NCBI RefSeq assembly: GCF_003367395.1
Contig: NZ_CP031417.1
Span: 3,720,001-3,784,000 of the forward strand
Source of the DNA: Pseudolabrys taiwanensis
GTDB taxonomy: Bacteria; Pseudomonadota; Alphaproteobacteria; Rhizobiales; Xanthobacteraceae
Direction: 5' to 3'
DNA length: 64,000 nt
Both the position numbers and the translations under genes were made by a program. A model generated the notes under the pieces. It had not been told where the DNA came from, did not search any database, and saw nothing but the letters and a program-made list of their open reading frames with translations. The number at the start of each line of letters is the position of its first letter. The first letter of the stretch is position 1. Below, piece by piece: positions 61,867 through 64,000 of this stretch.

Positions 61867-62638
61867 GAGCGAGGCGCGCCTGACGACGCTGACGATAGAA
61901 TCACCCCCACCCGCAAGGACCATCGCCGTGCGGCTGCGCGAGGGCAAGAGCCCTCCCGGCCTGTTCTGGCTGGGTGGCTTCAAGTCCGACATGAAGGGCA
62001 CCAAGGCCGCCGCGCTCGATGCCTGGGCGGCCGAGAACGACCGCGCCTGCCTGCGCTTCGACTATTCCGGTCATGGCGAATCCGGTGGCGCCTTCATCGA
62101 CGGCACCATCGGCCGCTGGCTGGAAGAAAGCATCGCGGTCTACACGCAGTTCGCCAAAGGCCCTCAGGTCGTGATCGGCTCATCGATGGGCGGCTGGCTT
62201 GCATTGCTGTTGGCAGCGCGATTGCACGCGCTGAAGGGATCCGCGCCGCTGGCCGGCATGGTGCTGATCGCGCCGGCTGTCGATTTCACCGAGGAACTGA
62301 TGTGGAAGCAGTTCTCTCCGGCGATCAAAAAGGAAATCGAGACGAAGGGCTTCTGGACGCGCCCGTCCGCCTATGATGGCGAAGGCTATCCGATCACCAA
62401 GGGGCTGATCGAGGACGGCCGCAAGCACTTGATGCTCGGCGGCCTGATCGAGACCCGCTGTCCGGTGCACATCCTACAGGGCGTGCAGGACCCCGACGTG
62501 CCCTGGCAGCATGCGCAGGAGCTGGTCACGCGCCTGGCACGCGAGGACGTGGTGCTGACCTTGATCAAGGATGGCGATCATCGCCTGTCGCGTCCCGAGG
62601 ACATCGAGCGGCTGATCGCGGCGGTGAAGGAGTTTTAG
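61865..62638 (+). CDS. alpha/beta hydrolase
   Basis: The 257-residue protein has FWLGGFKSDMKGTKA, RFDYSGHGESGG, the nucleophile elbow GSSMGG with Ser107, an Asp near 210 in LQGVQDPDVPW and the catalytic His239 in KDGDHRLSRPED. It resembles the bacterial ABHD10-like thioesterase group, but the substrate is unproven. The start at 61865 is directly divergent with the glycosyltransferase, sharing a CATG. Confidence 0.88.
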   Translation: MSEARLTTLTIESPPPARTIAVRLREGKSPPGLFWLGGFKSDMKGTKAAALDAWAAENDRACLRFDYSGHGESGGAFIDGTIGRWLEESIAVYTQFAKGPQVVIGSSMGGWLALLLAARLHALKGSAPLAGMVLIAPAVDFTEELMWKQFSPAIKKEIETKGFWTRPSAYDGEGYPITKGLIEDGRKHLMLGGLIETRCPVHILQGVQDPDVPWQHAQELVTRLAREDVVLTLIKDGDHRLSRPEDIERLIAAVKEF

Positions 62639-62651
62639 CTGGCGTATGTTT

Positions 62652-62738
62652 GTTCGTTCGTCCCCGCGAAAGCGGGGACCCAGTTCTTAAGCTCTTGCCG
62701 GACGCCCCTAGGTTCCCGCTTTCGCGGGAACGAACGGA
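62652..62738. repeat. dispersed palindromic repeat, family A copy 5
   Basis: GTTCGTTCGTCCCCGCGAAA plus GCGGGGAC opens and TCCCGCTTTCGCGGGAACGA plus ACGG closes the element; both ends are hairpins. It lies between the hydrolase and convergent queG. Confidence 0.8.
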
Positions 62739-62760
62739 GTTGGTGGTTGCGCGTCACGTC

Positions 62761-63846
62761 CTAAAGACCCGCTGCAGCCCACTCTCCTTTGACGTCGTCA
62801 TCGTTGTCGTGGCGACTCAGCTTCTCAAGCTCTTCGCGCGTCACCAACTGGCTCAACGCCCACACCGCCGCGCCGCGCACCAGCGGCGACTCGTCGCCAA
62901 GCAACCGCTCGGCTTCAACGGCAAGCGACGCGTCGCCCGAATTGCCGATCGCGATGAGCACATTGCGCACGAAGCGATCGCGGCCGATGCGTTTGACCGG
63001 GCTCTTGGAGAACAGCGCGCGGAACTGCGCATCGTCGAGTCGCGACAGCTCCGCCAAACCCGGCGCGCGCAACGCATCGCGCGCGGCGAGCTTCGCCTCG
63101 CGGCCGACCTGCGCGAACTTGTTCCAGGGGCACACCGCGAGACAATCGTCGCAGCCATAGATGCGATTGCCCATCAGCGGCCGGAGATCGCGCGGGATCG
63201 GCCCTTTGTGCTCGATGGTCAGATACGAAATGCAGCGGCGCGCATCGAGCCGGTACGGCGCGGGAAATGCCGCGGTCGGACAAACGTCGAGACAGGCGCG
63301 GCACGAGCCGCAGGTGCCATCCATCGGGCCGTCGGCCGGCAGTTCAAGCGTCGTGAAGATCGAGCCGAGGAACAGCCAGGAGCCGTATTGGCGTGACACC
63401 AGATTCGTGTGCTTGCCCTGCCAGCCCAGGCCCGCGCTGGCGGCCAGGGGCTTCTCCATCACCGCCGCGGTATCGACGAACACCTTCACGTCGCCGCCCG
63501 CCTGCCTGACGAGCCAGCGCGCGATCTCCTTCAGTCGCTTCTTGATGATGTCGTGGTAGTCGTCGCCCTGGGCGTAGACCGAGATCGCGGCGCGCGTACG
63601 CTCTTTCAAAACCGCGAGCGGGTCCTCATCCGGCCCGTAGTTCATGCCGAGCATGATCACCGACCGCACTTCGGGCCACAGCGCCAGCGGCGATGCGCGC
63701 CGCGCCGCCGTCTCAGCCATCCACGTCATGTCGCCATAGGCGCCGTCGGCAATGAAGCGCTCGAGCCGGACCTTGGCTTCGGGCACCGCGTCCGGCCGCG
63801 TGATGCCAATGCAATCGAAACCGAGGAGGCGCGCCTCCCCGGTCAA
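62761..63846 (-). CDS. queG: epoxyqueuosine reductase QueG
   Basis: QueG makes the last step to queuosine in tRNA, using cobalamin and two iron-sulfur clusters. The protein has both ferredoxin motifs, [16 protein letters not shown] and [14 protein letters not shown], the catalytic region [28 protein letters not shown], and a C-terminal HEAT-like segment. The reading frame given starts at a TTG (63846). The family helix seems to continue upstream ([20 protein letters not shown]), and no ATG, GTG or TTG precedes it before the GST stop region. A CTG at 63876 may be the true start. Confidence 0.9.
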   Translation of the reverse strand: MTGEARLLGFDCIGITRPDAVPEAKVRLERFIADGAYGDMTWMAETAARRASPLALWPEVRSVIMLGMNYGPDEDPLAVLKERTRAAISVYAQGDDYHDIIKKRLKEIARWLVRQAGGDVKVFVDTAAVMEKPLAASAGLGWQGKHTNLVSRQYGSWLFLGSIFTTLELPADGPMDGTCGSCRACLDVCPTAAFPAPYRLDARRCISYLTIEHKGPIPRDLRPLMGNRIYGCDDCLAVCPWNKFAQVGREAKLAARDALRAPGLAELSRLDDAQFRALFSKSPVKRIGRDRFVRNVLIAIGNSGDASLAVEAERLLGDESPLVRGAAVWALSQLVTREELEKLSRHDNDDDVKGEWAAAGL

Positions 63847-63872
63847 CGCCAGCCTGATCGCTTCGGGATCGG

Positions 63873-64000
63873 TCAGAAGTCGAGATCGGCGTAAGTCGCC
63901 GACGCCGGAATGCCGGCCAGGGTCTCGCCCAGCAGCGGACGGAACGACGGGCGGGACTTCACCCGCGCGTACCAGTTCTTCGCTACCTCGTCTTCGTTCC
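63873..64000 (-). CDS. glutathione S-transferase, C-terminal part
   Basis: The frame open to the window edge encodes [20 protein letters not shown] and then [21 protein letters not shown] before TGA at 63873. The [15 protein letters not shown] pattern is the end of the alpha-helical domain in alphaproteobacterial glutathione S-transferases, which often precede queG. The stop overlaps or abuts the start region of queG, so the genes are coupled. The N-terminal thioredoxin-like domain lies outside the window. Confidence 0.8.
   Translation of the reverse strand, partial: NEDEVAKNWYARVKSRPSFRPLLGETLAGIPASATYADLDF

Overview
The window is GC-rich chromosomal DNA from an alphaproteobacterium of the Hyphomicrobiales (Rhizobiales), most like the Bradyrhizobiaceae/Xanthobacteraceae side of the order. 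This is inferred from gene content and order: truB-rpsO-pnp, hrcA-grpE, dnaK-dnaJ-pmtA, an ornithine-lipid acyltransferase (OlsB), a DUF1236 protein, infC with an ATT start, and many dispersed palindromic repeats. No prophage, transposase, CRISPR array, tRNA or rRNA was found.

Layout. 1-3.6 kb: truB (5' end missing), rpsO and pnp. 3.6-11.3 kb: a DUF3237 gene, then a block on the minus strand that reads oxyR, a Tat-exported LodA/GoxA-like quinoprotein oxidase, its LodB-like flavoprotein and an exported RidA-like protein, with katG divergent from oxyR. I read this as one peroxide-producing and peroxide-handling locus. 11.4-18.6 kb: alcohol dehydrogenase, olsB, a hybrid histidine kinase, a secreted unknown, comM and a 62-codon gene with a good promoter. 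18.6-21.6 kb: a TetR regulator divergent from an MFS transporter and a TsdA-like diheme cytochrome, with two matching operator-like palindromes. 21.7-30.2 kb: gshB, a chemoreceptor, yraN-rsmI, a lipoprotein of the penicillin-binding protein activator type, hemW, rdgB and rph.

30.2-34.4 kb is a copper-handling operon on the minus strand: small His-rich protein, TolC-type outer membrane lipoprotein, Tat-exported multicopper oxidase, cupredoxin and CusF-like protein. 34.5-41.7 kb holds the heat-shock genes hrcA-grpE and dnaK-dnaJ, with an RpoH-type promoter before dnaK, followed by pmtA. 41.8-49 kb is mostly housekeeping: flavin reductase, pyrF, DUF1330, dapB, gpmA, DUF1236, Ada-type methyltransferase, DUF2244, nth and an EI24 membrane protein. 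49.1-49.9 kb is a YiiX-type amidase gene broken by a one-base frameshift. 50.2-52.2 kb is a Tat-exported amine oxidase overlapping a DUF71 ATP pyrophosphatase.

52.3-59 kb is the phenylalanyl-tRNA synthetase/L20/L35/IF3 region. It has two departures from the usual order: an unknown membrane protein lies between pheS and pheT, and an opposite-strand methyltransferase separates rpmI from infC. The window ends with two tandem glycosyltransferases, an alpha/beta hydrolase, queG and the 3' end of a glutathione S-transferase gene. Thirteen intergenic palindromic elements in four families are scattered through the window, nearly all at gene 3' ends.
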